A stretch of 64,000 nucleotides of DNA, taken from positions 258,916,244 to 258,980,243 of the forward strand of contig CM030362.1 in NCBI GenBank assembly GCA_017893485.1. Reading direction: 5' to 3'. How positions within the stretch are numbered: the first letter of the stretch is position 1; the number at the start of each line of letters is the position of its first letter. Both the position numbers and the translations under genes were made by a program. This DNA is from Hemerocallis citrina (Eukaryota; Streptophyta; Magnoliopsida; Asparagales; Asphodelaceae). Below the pieces are notes generated by a model that made no database searches, was not told where the DNA came from, and saw nothing but the letters and a program-made list of their open reading frames with translations. Shown here one piece after another: positions 12,316-22,918 of this stretch.

Positions 12316-12411
12316 ATGCACCCTCCAACGCTCAAGTCAGTAATCAAAAAGATTATGAATGAGCTTTTATTGGTAAAAGATTGATTACCTCTTAATGGTG
12401 GGGGGTGGGGG

Positions 12412-12420
12412 TATTTATAG
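12412..12420 (-). promoter_or_regulatory. LTR TATA box (E1 3' LTR)
   Basis: TATTTATAG on the plus strand reads CTATAAATA on the minus strand, a standard TATA box. The same box sits at 25131-25139, 30940-30948, 49387-49395 and 56857-56865, always next to a GATTACC block. Confidence 0.75.
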
Positions 12421-12716
12421 CCGCCTTAGGGACCAGTTTCGGAATAAAATCCCTAATTCCCAGTGAAAGGATAGAGCGAAACAGGGTCGTTGGTTAGGTA
12501 TAAACCCTAATTCTATCCTGCTGGACTGAGATTCATGCGGGTTGAAACCCACACCTAGTTGGGATGGATCCATTCGTGGGTTATTGGGCTTTTGAGAAAA
12601 AGTCCCAGTTCCCATTTCAGATCTGTTTGTAGGTGAAATTACCGTTTTACCCTTGAGCTTTAAGATCCGTGCCCAATTTGGATGGTTCCGATTTAACCCA
12701 ATTTTTAGCCACATCA

Positions 12717-12733
12717 CGAGCCCCCCACTCCCG
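12717..12733 (-). other. Polypurine tract of E1
   Basis: Directly inside the 3' LTR, the minus strand reads CGGGAGTGGGGGGCTCG, a purine-rich primer site for plus-strand DNA synthesis. A perfect 6-bp-stem hairpin (GGCTGA...TCAGCC, 12734-12751) lies next to it. Confidence 0.75.
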
Positions 12734-12751
12734 AAGGCTGAGTTTAATCAG

Positions 12752-13150
12752 CCTTTGAGGAGTAGTTTTACTGTTTTAATGGCTTGTGGAGTTGTATCGG
12801 AGTCCAAATGAGGAGTGTCGAATCTTTGTATGAGGTATTATGGTGAATTTCGGAGCTAGTTGCTTGCTCAAGGTTGTTCTTGAGCTCTCCTGGACTTTTG
12901 GTGATTTTTCCAGATTTTTCTATATTTTTCGGACCATTTATTTAATTTTGCGAAGCGGTGATTCATTGTTCGGGGGCCTTAATTAATTATTCTAAGCAAG
13001 AAATTACTTTTCCAGGGATCAAAAATATTTCCCCGAATTTATAATTATTTTTTTAGAATTTTTAATTAATTTTCCTAAATTTTTAATCATTTTTCACAAT
13101 TTTTAAATAATTAATTCGAATATAATAAATAAAAATTAATTTTTAATTCC
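12752..13150. other. A+T-rich untranslated sequence of E1
   Basis: Non-coding sequence upstream (in E1 sense) of the polypurine tract, very A+T-rich from 12900 to 13150. No gene or clear repeat is visible. Confidence 0.6.
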
Positions 13151-14650
13151 GATTTATGATGTGGCATGATCTGGGCCTTCCATCAGCCAGTGGTGGGAAT
13201 TTCTGGAGGATCGGACGATCGGAGTAGCTCGCAGCGTTTTTCTCTGCTTGCGGAGGTCGGTGCCCCAATAGCTCGGCCAGTCCTCCTCGGCGGCTCGGTA
13301 GCTCGGTGTGTTGTGAGCTGCCGAGCTACGTGGCAAGATCTGGAGCATCCATGATGGTGCAAATCACGAGGATGGGGGTTCAGATCACGAGAAAATGCTA
13401 TCTTGTCGTTTTGTGGGCGTGGAGTGATCTGAACCACTCATCATGTTCCAACGTGATCTTTAAAACGATCCAACGGTTGGGGGAGTTCGGCAATCTTTTT
13501 CTTCAAATGTGAGGGTCGGTGCATCGGTAGCTCGGTCATAGCTCTTCGGTGGCTCGGAAGCTCGGCCTCTGCTCCTTAGTAGCTCGGTGGCTCAGCTAAG
13601 CTGTTCGGTAGCTCGGCTGCGCACTCCGGTGGCTCGGCAGCTTGGCCTCTGCTTCTTAGTAGATCAGTGGATCAACTAAGCTGTTCGGTAGCTCGACTGA
13701 GCACTTCGGTGGCTCGGCAGCTCGAGACGAGCCATTGCACCACGTGGCTCGATCTGGTGCGTCCATCAAGGCACAAATCTCGAGGCTGGAGGTTCAGATC
13801 ACGAGAAAACGTTATCTTGCTGTTTTGTGGGCATGGCAGGATCTGAACCATCCATCATATTTCGGCACGAATTTTGAGACAATCTGACGATGAAAGTGGC
13901 TCGGCGGCATTTTTCTCCAAATGTGGAGGTCGGTGCATCGGTAGCTCGGTCATAGCGCTTCGGTGGCTCAGTAGCTCGGCCTTTGTCCTTAGTAGCTCGG
14001 TGGCTCAGCTAAGCTGTTCGGTAGCTCGGCTGTGCACTCCAGTGGCTCGGCAGCTCGGCCTCTGCTTCTTAGTAGATTAGGGGCTCAACTAAGCTGTTTG
14101 GTAGCTCGGCTGAGCATTCCGGTGGCTTGGCAGCTCGGGATGAGCCGTTAAGCCACGTGGCTCGATCTGGTGCATCCATCAAGGTACAGATCTTGAGGCT
14201 GGAGGTTCAGATCACGAGAAAATGTTATCTTGTCATTTTGTGGGCGTGGCGGGATCTGAATTGTCCATCATATTTCGACACAAATTTTGAGACAATCTGA
14301 CGGTGAAAGTGGCTCGGCAGCATTTTTCTCCAAATGTGGAGGTCAGTACCCCGGTAGCTCGGCAGAGTGCCTCGGTGGCTCGGCTTGTTACGAGCCGTCG
14401 AGCGACGTGGTTGGATCTGGGGCATCCATCAAGGCGTGGATCTCGAGGTTGGAGGTTCAGATCACGAGAAAATGTTATCTTGCTGTTTTGTGGGCGTGGC
14501 AGGATCTAAACCGTCCATCATATTTCGGCACGAATTTTGAGACAATCTGACGGTGAAAGTGGCTCGGCGGCATTTTTCTCCAAATGTGGAGGTCGGTGCC
14601 CCGGTAGCTCGGCAGAGTGCCTCGGTGGCTCGGCAAGTTAGGGGTTGCCG
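13150..14650. repeat. ~410-bp tandem repeats in the E1 3' region
   Basis: The anchor CAGATCACGAGAAAA recurs at about 13381, 13795, 14209 and 14457, giving steps of ~414, ~414 and ~248 bp. Between anchors are shorter runs of AGCTCGGTGGCTCGG-type repeats. A related copy of the anchor block lies at 18620-18780, on the other side of the plus-strand gene. Such hypervariable tandem arrays between pol and 3' LTR are known in Tat/Ogre elements. The ORFs here are by-products of the repeats. Confidence 0.85.
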
Positions 14651-14768
14651 TACTGCCATGTCGAGTAAACCGTCATGACCTTCCTCTGAATCGTCGCAGC
14701 TCTCTTCATTCTGTCGTTCCGTCTCCCCTAATGGGCCCCCAAGCGTTGCGAAAGTCCAACCGTTGCCT

Positions 14769-14782
14769 TACTGGCTATAAGT
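14769..14782 (+). promoter_or_regulatory. Possible TATA box of the E1 antisense gene
   Basis: GGCTATAAGTTCTT lies about 215 bp upstream of the plus-strand ATG at 14991 and is followed by a C/T-rich leader. The better TATA of E2 (33001) occupies the matching place. Moderate support only. Confidence 0.4.
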
Positions 14783-15948
14783 TCTTAACCCCCTCACCCC
14801 TTAGCTCATTCTTTAACTTTTCACTCTCAAAATTTACTTTTGCTCTCGAGTCGCTCTGCTAGCGGAGATTTGATCTCAAGGGTGGTTGTGTTAGCTGTCG
14901 CGAAGGCCTGGCAATTTTCGGCGAACTTTCTCCGACCGTAAACGTCAAATCAAGGTCAGTTTGCTTAACCTTAGATATTTATTCTTCGAGATGTCACGGG
15001 TATCCTCGGGTAGTGAGGCATCCTCCTCGAGAGGTTGGAGTGCCGAGGAGGGGAGAGAAGTGGTGAGCCGAAGGAGGGGGAAGGAGATAGTAGGGTCGTC
15101 TGCGGCCGAGGAAGAGGGGAAAGGTGTGGTTCGGTCCTCGGTCGTCGAGGTGGTGGTGGAGACTGCGAAAGAGAAGGGCAAGCTGGGTCGGATGCCAACC
15201 GTGTTGTCCGATCACGGGGGAATAAGGCAGTACAGCGGCGAGCTGCTGACCAAGGTTGTCTATGGTCGTTCGGAAACCTACGAGGAGAACGACCCGAGGG
15301 AGGTTACCAAGGTGGACGATTTCCCCTTGGTTTTAACCGAGCGGGACCTACTCCGGACTCGGAAAGGTTTCACCATTCCTTCGGAGTACACATTGATTCT
15401 CCCCGACCCGGGGGTGCGAGCGAACACCGCCTTTACCTCGGACCTTTGCATCTTCGCCTATGACACATTGAATGCCGGCCTGCGTTTTCCCCTTCACCCC
15501 TTCGTCACTGTGGTTCTTTGGTGGTACGGGCTATGTCCTATCCAGTTCATGCCGAACATATGACACCATGTGCTCAGGTTTCTGCATCAGTGCTGGACGG
15601 CGAAGGTGGATCCGCAGCTCGTCATCCTCCGGAGTATGTACCGGATCAACAGAATGAGTAAGCTCGAGCCGCGCTACTATCTGTCGCCTTGGAAAGGCGT
15701 CAAGCTGATCGAAAACCCCAACTCGATAAATTCGTGGAAGGGAAAATTCTTTCTGATCAAGGGCCCCTCGGCATGGGACTTCCCGACCCGATGGAAGGAG
15801 GAGGTGCCGAAGTACGCAAAGGCCGAGCCGGTGTTGACCCCGGCCGAGGCAGAGGTGGCGGCAAAGTTGATCGGTCTCCTAATGTTGAGTTGGAGAGAAA
15901 TGACCGAGGAGGTGCTGCACGGATCGGGCCTTAGTTCGATCGACCCGA

Positions 15949-16041
15949 GTACGCTCCTGACATCTCTCTTTATGCTTTACTTTCCTTTAATGCCTTGTAT
16001 TACTATTTTTTCTAACTTGTTTCTTCCTCTCACTTCGATAG
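15949..16041 (+). other. Intron 1 of the E1 antisense gene
   Basis: GTACGC donor and TTCGATAG acceptor around a T-rich 93-bp stretch. E2 has an intron at the same place (34475-34548; GTATGT donor, TTTTGCAG acceptor), which supports real splicing in the ancestor. Confidence 0.65.
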
Positions 16042-16493
16042 AGGCTCCGAACATGGACTTCAAGGCGATGATGGCCGAGCGAAACAAGGCCGCGGATGCC
16101 AAGAAGAGGAAGAGGGCGAGCATGGGTCCCTCATATGGTCGACCCACCAAGGCTCCTTCAGCCGTGGTCGGAACGGTTGACCTTACTTCTCCTCGACAAC
16201 CGACCCCGGCTACCGTTGTTCCTCAGTCGGCCCTGCTTAAGGGCTTCTCTGTCTCGGTGGCACTGGTGCTCGAGGCCCCTCCCCTGACCAAGCATGCCGA
16301 GGTTATACTGACCGAGGCTCACAAGAAGTTGTTCGTCCCCGATTGGCGGGTGATGAACCACGACGGCTTCTTGGGGGACTCGGCAATGAGCATGCAGGCT
16401 GTTCACCACCTCCCAACCCCGAAGGACCGAGCCGCCCTGAAGGTGAGGACGACAGGCGATGGCGCTCTCGAAGTGGCTCGGTCGCTTATGTCG

Positions 16494-16587
16494 GTAAGTC
16501 TTCTTTGCTGTTCCAAAAAAAATTTCTTGAAAATTTTCTAAGTTTTTAGCTCGGCTTTTATCGCGTTCTAACTCTTTCTTTGTGCAG
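16494..16587 (+). other. Intron 2 of the E1 antisense gene
   Basis: GTAAGT donor after TATGTCG and TTTGTGCAG acceptor, 94 bp, T-rich. E2 has the counterpart 35040-35114 after ATCTCG with GTAAGC donor and ACAG acceptor. Confidence 0.7.
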
Positions 16588-17242
16588 GCCTCTTGTCATT
16601 TCGGCCACCTCCTCGAAGAATATGCCGAGCAAGAGAGGAAGCTGAAGGCCCTTAGTGACAAAGATAGAGCGGAAAGGGCGAGGGCCGTGAAGCCGTTGGA
16701 GGCGGAGCAGCGCCGCTCGGACGCTTTGGCGGCCCAAGTCGCCGACCTTGAAGCGGCTCTGGAGAAAGCAAGGGAGAAGCTTGCTTCGGAGGTTGCTAAG
16801 GCAGCCGAGGAGAGGGCCGAAGCGGCGAGGGCTTTGGAGGCAGTGAAGCTGCAACAAGCCAAGGCCATGGAGAAGGTGAGGGCGAAGATTGAGGTCGAGG
16901 CCAAGAAGCACATGGCGGCCAACATGGAGCAGTCTTACGCCACTGCACTCGAGCACGTCAAGGCTCGAGTCCCCAGATTTGACAGGTCGGGGTATGGGCT
17001 ATGGGGCCCGGTCGCCGAGCTTGCAGCCAGGAAGAAGCAGAAGGAGATGAGGAAGAAGAGGAGGGGGACGAGCGACAAGGTGCTGACTCTCCTGCCGATC
17101 CTGAGACTGTGGCGGTGGAGGAAGGGGACGACGAGGTCGCGGCTGACCCCCGAGCCGGAGTAGCAGGGGACGAGGAGCTACCTTCCGAGCTACCCCTCAA
17201 GGTGGCCCCTTGATCTTCTTCGTTTTTGTAATCTTTTTTTTT

Positions 17243-17291
17243 ATGTACTGCCTTGTAGCCGACTGGCCACCGCTTTTTTGTATCAATAAAA
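17243..17291 (+). terminator. Conserved 3' end and poly(A) signal of the antisense gene
   Basis: GACTGGCCACCGC followed by TTTTGTATCAAT and AATAAAA lies after the stop codon. E2 has GACTGGCCACCGCGGCTTTT and GTATCAAT at 35610-35638. Conservation of this non-coding string between two diverged elements suggests a 3'-end signal. Confidence 0.55.
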
Positions 17292-17427
17292 TTTTTGTTT
17301 TTGGCAAACTCGCTAAGTGTTGAAGTCTATTTTAAATCTTTCTGAAAATAGTTTTGTCTTGAGATTTGGCTAAGTGTTGAGCACCGCCTTTTGTTCTTCG
17401 TTTTTATATGCTTCCACTTTTTAGGTT

Positions 17428-18267
17428 GTTGATTCGAGTTCAACAGCTGAAACCTCTCGTCTTCGCGCTGACTTGAAAGCAGCGAAGCTGGCCCTCTCCT
17501 GCAGCCGAGAGTGTTTCCTCAAAAGCGAGTTGGAACTAGAGGATCTTAAGGCCACATCGAGGGAGTATTTTTCCGAGTTGAAACAACTACGGAAGCGAGC
17601 TCGCGAGGTTCATCTTGAAGGCGAGGTGGAGTTGCTTAGGAAGATGCAGTTCGACGTTGAGAAGGAGAAAGGCGAACTACTGGCGGAGGTTCATCACCTG
17701 AAGATAGCAGAAGAAGAACTTTTGGCGGAAGAGGAGGAGTTAGCTTCTGTGGTGGGTAAGCTGATGGTCGAGCGCGACGAGCTGACGGCGAGGGTTGACG
17801 AGTTGAGGAGGGTTACGGTCGACAAAAGCATCGAAGTGACCCATCTTCGTCAAATTACAGCCGATAGCTCTGGAGTCGCAGGATCCGCTCAACTTCCTCA
17901 TTTATAAATAGTTGTGAAGGATGCTACTGTGAAGGATCGAATCGTTGAGCTCGAGGAGGAAGTGGCTCGACTCAAACTTCGGCCTGAACGGATTAACGTC
18001 AGAAGCACGTCGTGTACTCACGAAGAAAGTGAGAGAGGGATCTCGTTCTACGAGCTTGCTACTCGCTTTCCTACCGTTAGGCGTAGCCCGGTTGATGCTC
18101 AAAGCGGGGTAGTTGCTTCGTCTAGTGGCGCTTCGGTTGGGGCCACGGTCAGAGGCAATGCTGAAGAGGCGTCTCGGTTTATTGGTCTAGAGACGAGCTC
18201 CGAGGTTAGGCGACGTCGTCCCCGGGTATCTTTGAACCGACACGTCCCTGTTCCGAAGAAGCTTTGA
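17428..18267 (+). pseudogene. E1 second antisense ORF, coiled-coil protein
   Basis: One frame runs from just after a TTTTAG acceptor-like site (about 17425) to the stop at 18265, broken only by a TAA at 17905. About 280 residues are rich in Glu, Leu, Lys and Arg with heptad-like spacing (for example LRKMQFDVEKEKGELLAEV), followed by a Ser/Arg-rich tail ending VPKKL. There is no initiator ATG, so it may be a later exon of the preceding gene. E2 has a counterpart at 35782-36240. The family is not recognised. It could be a structural or nucleic-acid binding accessory protein, but nothing in the sequence proves this. Confidence 0.55.
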
Positions 18268-18619
18268 ATAAGTTGTTGTAATTATGTCTCTTTTGTAGCT
18301 CGTCGTAGCTTGGTCTTGTAACTCGAGTTTCCTTGTACTTTAAACTTTATAAAAGTGAAAGCTCGTTTTACTCTCTTGCGTTTGTAGGTTTGCATGTTTT
18401 GATAGTACTTGTTATTTGTTTGGTACCACTTGCAACTTGCTTATGAGCAAGTAGTAGAAGCGAAGCCGAGCCAAACTTTGAGCTCCGCATTCTTTGTCAG
18501 AGCAGGTCCCGACGGTTGTGAGAGCAATTCCGAATGGCGAACCATTTCTAGCCTGCTTGAGAGCGAACTTGCGAAGTGGAACCAACCATCTGAAGGTTTT
18601 GCGTGGATCTTGTTGTAGA

Positions 18620-18785
18620 AGATGGTGAGGACCACGAGAAAATGCTATCTTGTTATTTTGTGGACGCGGCCAAATCTGAGCCGCCTGATCAAAGATCTTG
18701 CACGAATTTTGGGGAGAAAGTTGTTTTTCCCCAATACGCAGCTCGGAATGCGAGTCGCTCGAGAATGTATGTCTGAATATCTTCA
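18620..18785. repeat. Outlying copy of the E1 410-bp repeat block
   Basis: CACGAGAAAATGCTATCTTG followed by TTTTGTGGACGCGGCC and a GCACGAATTTTG segment matches the anchor blocks at 13387, 13801, 14215 and 14463. It lies on the opposite side of the antisense gene, so related repeats flank that gene on both sides. Confidence 0.7.
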
Positions 18786-18805
18786 TCAGTTATCCAGTCG
18801 AGTGA

Positions 18806-19100
18806 AGTAATGGGGAATGTACAATTCCTCCAACATTTGACAACTACTTAGAATCAGAAGCAAATATTCCTTCTTATAGGCACGGAATGTCAACCTCGTG
18901 AACTTGAGATTGATAAGCAGTGCTATGGTTCTTGTAGCCTCCCCCATATTAGGGCCAGTGTGAATTGTGAGAGAAGCCAGTTTCTTGTAGTGGGGGGCAG
19001 CAACTTGAAGAATTACTTCAACTTTAAATGAACCATAAGAACCAAAGGTTAGCTCCTCCAAGTACTCTTCTCTCATGTCTAGTATAGTTGTAGAAACGAC
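18806..19100 (-). pseudogene. Captured F-box/LRR-like gene fragment inside E1
   Basis: The minus strand encodes an open 96-residue stretch: YLEELTFGSYGSFKVEVILQ, repeated leucine-rich phrases, LLILSSCQMLEELYI. The pattern L..LK.L.....L...SC..LEEL.I is that of plant F-box/LRR (FBD-type) proteins. Retroelements do not encode this. The fragment is bounded by 19-bp direct repeats CAGTTATCCAGTCGAGTGA (18787-18805) and CAGTTATCCAGCCAAGTGA (19101-19119), which differ at two positions. It lies in the 3' untranslated region in the same sense as E1, as expected for host sequence picked up by the element. Alternative: a separate small insertion. The family call is by pattern only. Confidence 0.5.
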
Positions 19101-19109
19101 CAGTTATCC

Positions 19110-19385
19110 AGCCAAGTGATTTGGATTCCGAACGCGTCGTTTGAGTAAAGTATCAACGGTTGTGGGAGCAGTTCCGAATGGAGAACCACTTCTAGCTCGC
19201 TTAAGAGCGATCTTGCGAAGTGGAATCGAGCCAAGTTTTGGACTCCAAACTCGTCGTTTGAGTAAGTTTCAACGGTTGTGGGAGCAATTCCGAATGGCAA
19301 ACCACTTCTAGCTCGCTTAAGAGCGAGCCTGCGAAGCGGAATCGAGCCAAGTTTTGGACTCCGAACACGTCGTTTGAGTAAGAGC
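19110..19385. repeat. ~117-bp tandem repeats (about 2.4 copies)
   Basis: CGTCGTTTGAGTAA occurs at 19135, 19252 and 19368, with AACGGTTGTGGGAGCA and CTAGCTCGCTTAAGAGCGA in each unit. A diverged copy is visible at 18460-18570. Located just downstream of integrase in E1 sense. Confidence 0.8.
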
Positions 19386-19574
19386 GATTAAAGGCCTTAA
19401 ACAGAGAGATACAAATAATCACAAGGAAAATACGGGAGAAAAGAAGTTCTTTATTGATAACTGCTAATCGGCTACCTCTAAGTTGCAAGCCGTTATTACA
19501 ATGAGAAAGTAAAGAAGCAAATACAAATAAAATGATAGGAATGGCTCGACATTTGAAGGTACTCGGAGAGGCGT

Positions 19575-20740
19575 TCAGGCGCTCTCTTGGTACTTCAGTA
19601 AATGGTCGGCATTCCAAGTTCTGGGTATCTCTCTGCCTTCAAGGTCCTCTAGACGATACACTCCGGGACGGACTACCTTGGATACTTTGTACGGTCCTTC
19701 CCAATTCGGAGCTAGCTTACTCTTTTGACTAGGGAACGAGATAGCTAGCTTTCTGAGGACCAAGTCCCCTTCCTTGAGATCTGTGGGACGAACCCTTTTG
19801 TTGTAGGCCTGCTGAATCCTTCTCTGATAATTTTGCTGGCAAATAGAAGCTCTTTCACGGAGCTCATCAATCAGGTCCAAGTTTGCTCGGAGTTCTCTGG
19901 CATTCTGCTCTTCTTCATAGGCCATAAGGCGAGGAGATGGTAGACCGACTTCCAAGGGGATCACAGCCTCGGATCCATAGGTGAGATTGAATGGCGGCTC
20001 TCCTGTGAGGGTCCGTTTCGTAGTGCGGTAGTTCCACAATACGTTGGGGAGCTGTTCCGCCCATAAGCCTTTGGCCGACTTATCTAGCCTCTTCTTGATG
20101 CCGGGGAGGATCTGCCTGTTGGCGTTCTCTACTTGGCCATTTGACTAAGGATGGGAGGCGGAGAAGAAACGTTGCTGGATGTCGAGGTCTTCACATAAAG
20201 ATCGAAAAGCTGCCCCTGTAAACTGTGTTCCGTTATCTGTTATGAGGACCCAAGGTACGCCGAATCTACAGATCACATTTTTTCAGAAGAACTGCAGCAC
20301 TTTGTTTTCTATAATCGTAGTCAAAGGCATGACCTCTATCCACTTAGAGAAGTAGTCGATCGCCACGACTAGGAACTTGAGCTGACCCGGAGCTGGTGGA
20401 AATGGACCTAGCAAGTCCATCCCCCACATCGCGAAGGGAACCGGACTTGAGAGTGATGTGAGTTGTGCTTGGGGTAGACAGCAAATTTTGGAGAACTGCT
20501 GACAAGGGCTGCATCGCCGAACATGTTGCTCGGCGTCTCGGAGTAGGGTAGGCCAAAAATACCCATAGTTCAACACTTTCCTGGCGAGGGACCTCGACCC
20601 TGAGTGGGCTCTGCCTACACCTTCGTGGAGTTCTTGCAAGGCATATGAGGCTTCTTCCGAGGAGAGGCATCTCAAGTAGGGTCTGCCATCTACTTGGGTG
20701 TAGGAGCATTTGTACAAGACTCCTTCAACAAGAGTGTAAT
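19575..20740 (-). pseudogene. E1 integrase, interrupted
   Basis: The minus strand reads the H2C2 zinc finger (LHEGVGRAH ... RRCSPC, about 20630-20500), then GMDLLGPFPP with the first catalytic Asp, ITDNGTQF with the second, and VENANRQIL with the Glu. A conserved C-terminal domain (FNLTYGSEAVIP ... LAPNWEGPYKV ... WNADHLLKYQ) ends at 19575. Stops interrupt it at about 20280 (tryptophan to TGA) and 20143 (Gln to TAG). No chromodomain is present, as expected for Tat. All three catalytic residues and the whole domain order remain readable, so decay is moderate. Confidence 0.88.
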
Positions 20741-21849
20741 GCTTCGCTCTCGTTCGGACTCGACGAGCTTCTTTAGGGTCTCCAGGAAGGAGCCCATCCC
20801 TGAGGAATTCTATCAAAGGTTTCATCCAGTTATCCTGAAGTTGGACAGGCAGCGACTCCATCGAGTCGGGGGCTTCTTCTTCTATGCTTGGTCTTAGGAG
20901 CACTTCAATCAGGACGGTCTGCTCGAGACCTTGAAGGAAAGAGGAGGCCAATTTAGAGAGGGCATCTGCTTGGAAATTTTCTTCTCTAGGGATCCGCTGG
21001 ATCAGCACCTCTTCGAATGAAGCCATGAGACTTTGGACCTTGGCTAGGTACTTAGCCATTCGGTCGTCTCGTGCTTCGTACTCCCCTAAGACTTGATTCA
21101 CCACCAGCTGCAAATTGCTGAATATTCGGAGACGTTGTGCCACTGCTTTGCGTGCCATACCCAGGACGGCAATAAGTGCTTCATATTCAGGTTCGTTGTT
21201 GGACGCCTTAAAGTTGATGCGGAGGGATTATTGAAGAACGAAGTCATCTGGACCTGCCAGAATGACCCCGGCTCTGCTCCCTTCGGTGTAAGAGGACCCG
21301 TCTACATATACTGTCCAGATAGGAGGCCCGTTCGCTGCTTGACTGACCTCTGGGATGGTGTTCTCAACAATAAATTCAGCTAAGGCTTGAGCCTTGATTG
21401 CAGTCCGAGGCTGGTAAGATATGTCATGCTGACTCAGCTCGATCGACCATTTCATCAGACGGCCTGTGGTCTCGGGTTTGTGTAGAACTTGCTTAAGCAG
21501 CTAGTCGGTAAGAACGACCACCGAGTGAGATTGAAAATAAGGGCAGAGCTTCCTGGCTACCATAACCAAGGCGTATGCTATCTTCTCCAATCTTGGATAG
21601 CGGAGCTCAGCATCCCGAAGTACCTTGCTCACGTAATAGATAGGCTTCTAAGCCTTGTCTTCTTCCCTCACTAGTACAGTGCTGAGGGTTTGCTCGGAGG
21701 CAGCTAGGTAGAGGTAGAGTGTTTCCCCAGGGATAGGCTTGCTGAGGAGAGGGGGATTGACCAGATAGGCCTTTAGCTGATCGAACGATTCTTGCTGTTG
21801 TTGGCCCCACTCGAAGCCCTTAGCCCCCCTAAGGGCCTTGAAGAAAGGA
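20741..21849 (-). pseudogene. E1 RNase H pair (classical plus additional Tat-type RNase H)
   Basis: The first RNase H begins near 21830 (LYLYLAASEQ, YYVSKVLRDAE, LVMVARKLCPYFQ). It lacks a standard catalytic Asp in the LYLAAS position, as is usual in Tat elements. IELSQHDISYQPRTAIKAQAL leads into the second RNase H: YVDGSS (Asp), NNEPEYEAL (Glu), SNLQLVVNQV (where the usual Asp is Asn), and QADALSKLAS (Asp). TAG stops at about 21650 and 21500, and a stop near 21228, break the frame. The doubled RNase H is the best lineage marker for Tat. Confidence 0.85.
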
Positions 21850-22830
21850 AGACACTTTTCTCCCGAATTAGACAGGAAGCGCCCTATCGCCGTGAGGCGC
21901 CCGGTGAGCTTCTGAACCTCTTTCACACTTGTAGGAGGTGCCATGTCCAGTATGGCTTTGATCTTCTCGAGGTTGGCTTCGATTCCTCTTTGGCTTATCA
22001 TGAAGCCTAGGAACTTTCCCTACGAGACCCCGAACGCACACTTGTTCGGGTTGAGCCTCATATCATGCTTCCTCAACACATCGAATGCTTCTTGGAGATC
22101 GGCAACATGGTTGGCCTCATAGATGATTTTAAATAGCATATCATCAACATGCACTTCCATGTTTCGGCCGATCTGATTCTGGAAGACTTTATTGACTAGG
22201 CGCTGGTAAGTGGCACCGACATTTTTCAGCCCGAATGGCATTACCCTGTAGCAATAGAGTCCTTGATCGGTGACGAAAGAGGTCTTCGGGATATCCGGGA
22301 GGAACATTCTGATCTGGTTATATCCGGAGAAGGCATCCATGAAGCTCAAAAACTCATGGCCCGAAGTAGCGTCGATCAAGGTGTCGATGCTGGGGAGAGG
22401 GAATGGATCTTTAGGGCAGGCTTTGTTTAGGTCCGTGAAGTCGATGCAAATTCTTCAATTTCCGTTGGCCTTCTTAACCATAACAACATTTGAGAGCCAT
22501 TCGGGATAATTGACTTCTTGTATGAACCGGGCCTGGAGGAGCTTGTCCACTTCTTCCTTTATAGCTTGCTGGCGCTCATGGGCGAATTTGCACCTCTTCT
22601 GTTGGACCGGTTTGGACCCGGAGCAACGCTTAAGTGGTGGACGAGGAGCTCCTCGAAAATTCCTGGCATATCAGCAGCCGACCAGGCGAAGAGGTCATGG
22701 TTCTTCCTGATGCATTGGACTATGTCGTAACATAGGGCAGATGGGAGGGTCTTGCTGATAAAGAACTTGCGGTTCGGATCTTGCTCGAAAAAAAGCACTT
22801 CCTCCAGCTCATCCACCGGTTCGGACATAG
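21850..22830 (-). pseudogene. E1 reverse transcriptase, frameshifted
   Basis: The clear core at 22379-22020 contains DATSGHEFLSFMDAFSGYNQI, YCYRVMPFGLKNVGATYQRL, and HVDDM in place of YVDDM. The region 22828-22559 (DLFAWSAADMPGIFEELLVH) precedes the RT fingers. Around 22390-22560 the reading shifts frame. A TAG at 22020 interrupts the GVS-GKFLGF motif, and the thumb continues to 21850. Confidence 0.87.
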
Positions 22831-22918
22831 GTTGGGCGTTCCCCTAGGGAATCTCAAAGGTCTCGAGAGTGAGGATAGGATCCCCGGTGGAGGTCATGTA
22901 ACACTTGCGGGCCATCTC

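Larger units (their letters stand above)
12159..12716 (-). repeat. 3' LTR of E1
   Basis: 558 bp, beginning TGTTATCCC and ending CCACATCA on the plus strand. It matches the copy at 24878-25441. It is internal to the MULE, and the left duplication CTATC adjoins it. Confidence 0.95.
14991..17213 (+). pseudogene. E1 antisense gene, PF04195-like 'putative gypsy type transposon' protein with coiled coil
   Basis: The ATG at 14991 (MSRVSSGSEAS...) is preferred to the upstream TTG reading because E2 starts at the matching ATG (33149). An acidic/serine-rich start is followed by the conserved domain (FTIPSEYTLILPDPG, then LRFPLHPFV and a CPIQFMPN block). This resembles Pfam PF04195, a domain found in antisense ORFs of Tat elements. 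Exon 1 ends at 15948. The introns are 15949-16041 (GT..AG, 93 bp) and 16494-16587 (GT..AG, 94 bp). The third exon (from 16588) is a long alanine/glutamate-rich coiled coil with a D/E-rich tail. Breaks: TGA at 15561 where E2 has tryptophan, and a frame change near 16985. The stop is at 17211, and an AATAAAA signal follows at 17285. The molecular role is unknown. Confidence 0.75.

Noticed and set aside
14941..14985. A 20-bp 5'-leader intron (GTCAGT...TTAG) ahead of the antisense ATG
   Set aside because: Too short for a plant intron, although a similar GT..AG string occurs in E2 at about 33128-33146.
14945..17200. Minus-strand Ser/Pro/Ala-rich ORFs opposite the antisense gene
   Set aside because: Shadows of the charged plus-strand coding sequence; no conserved counterpart in E2.
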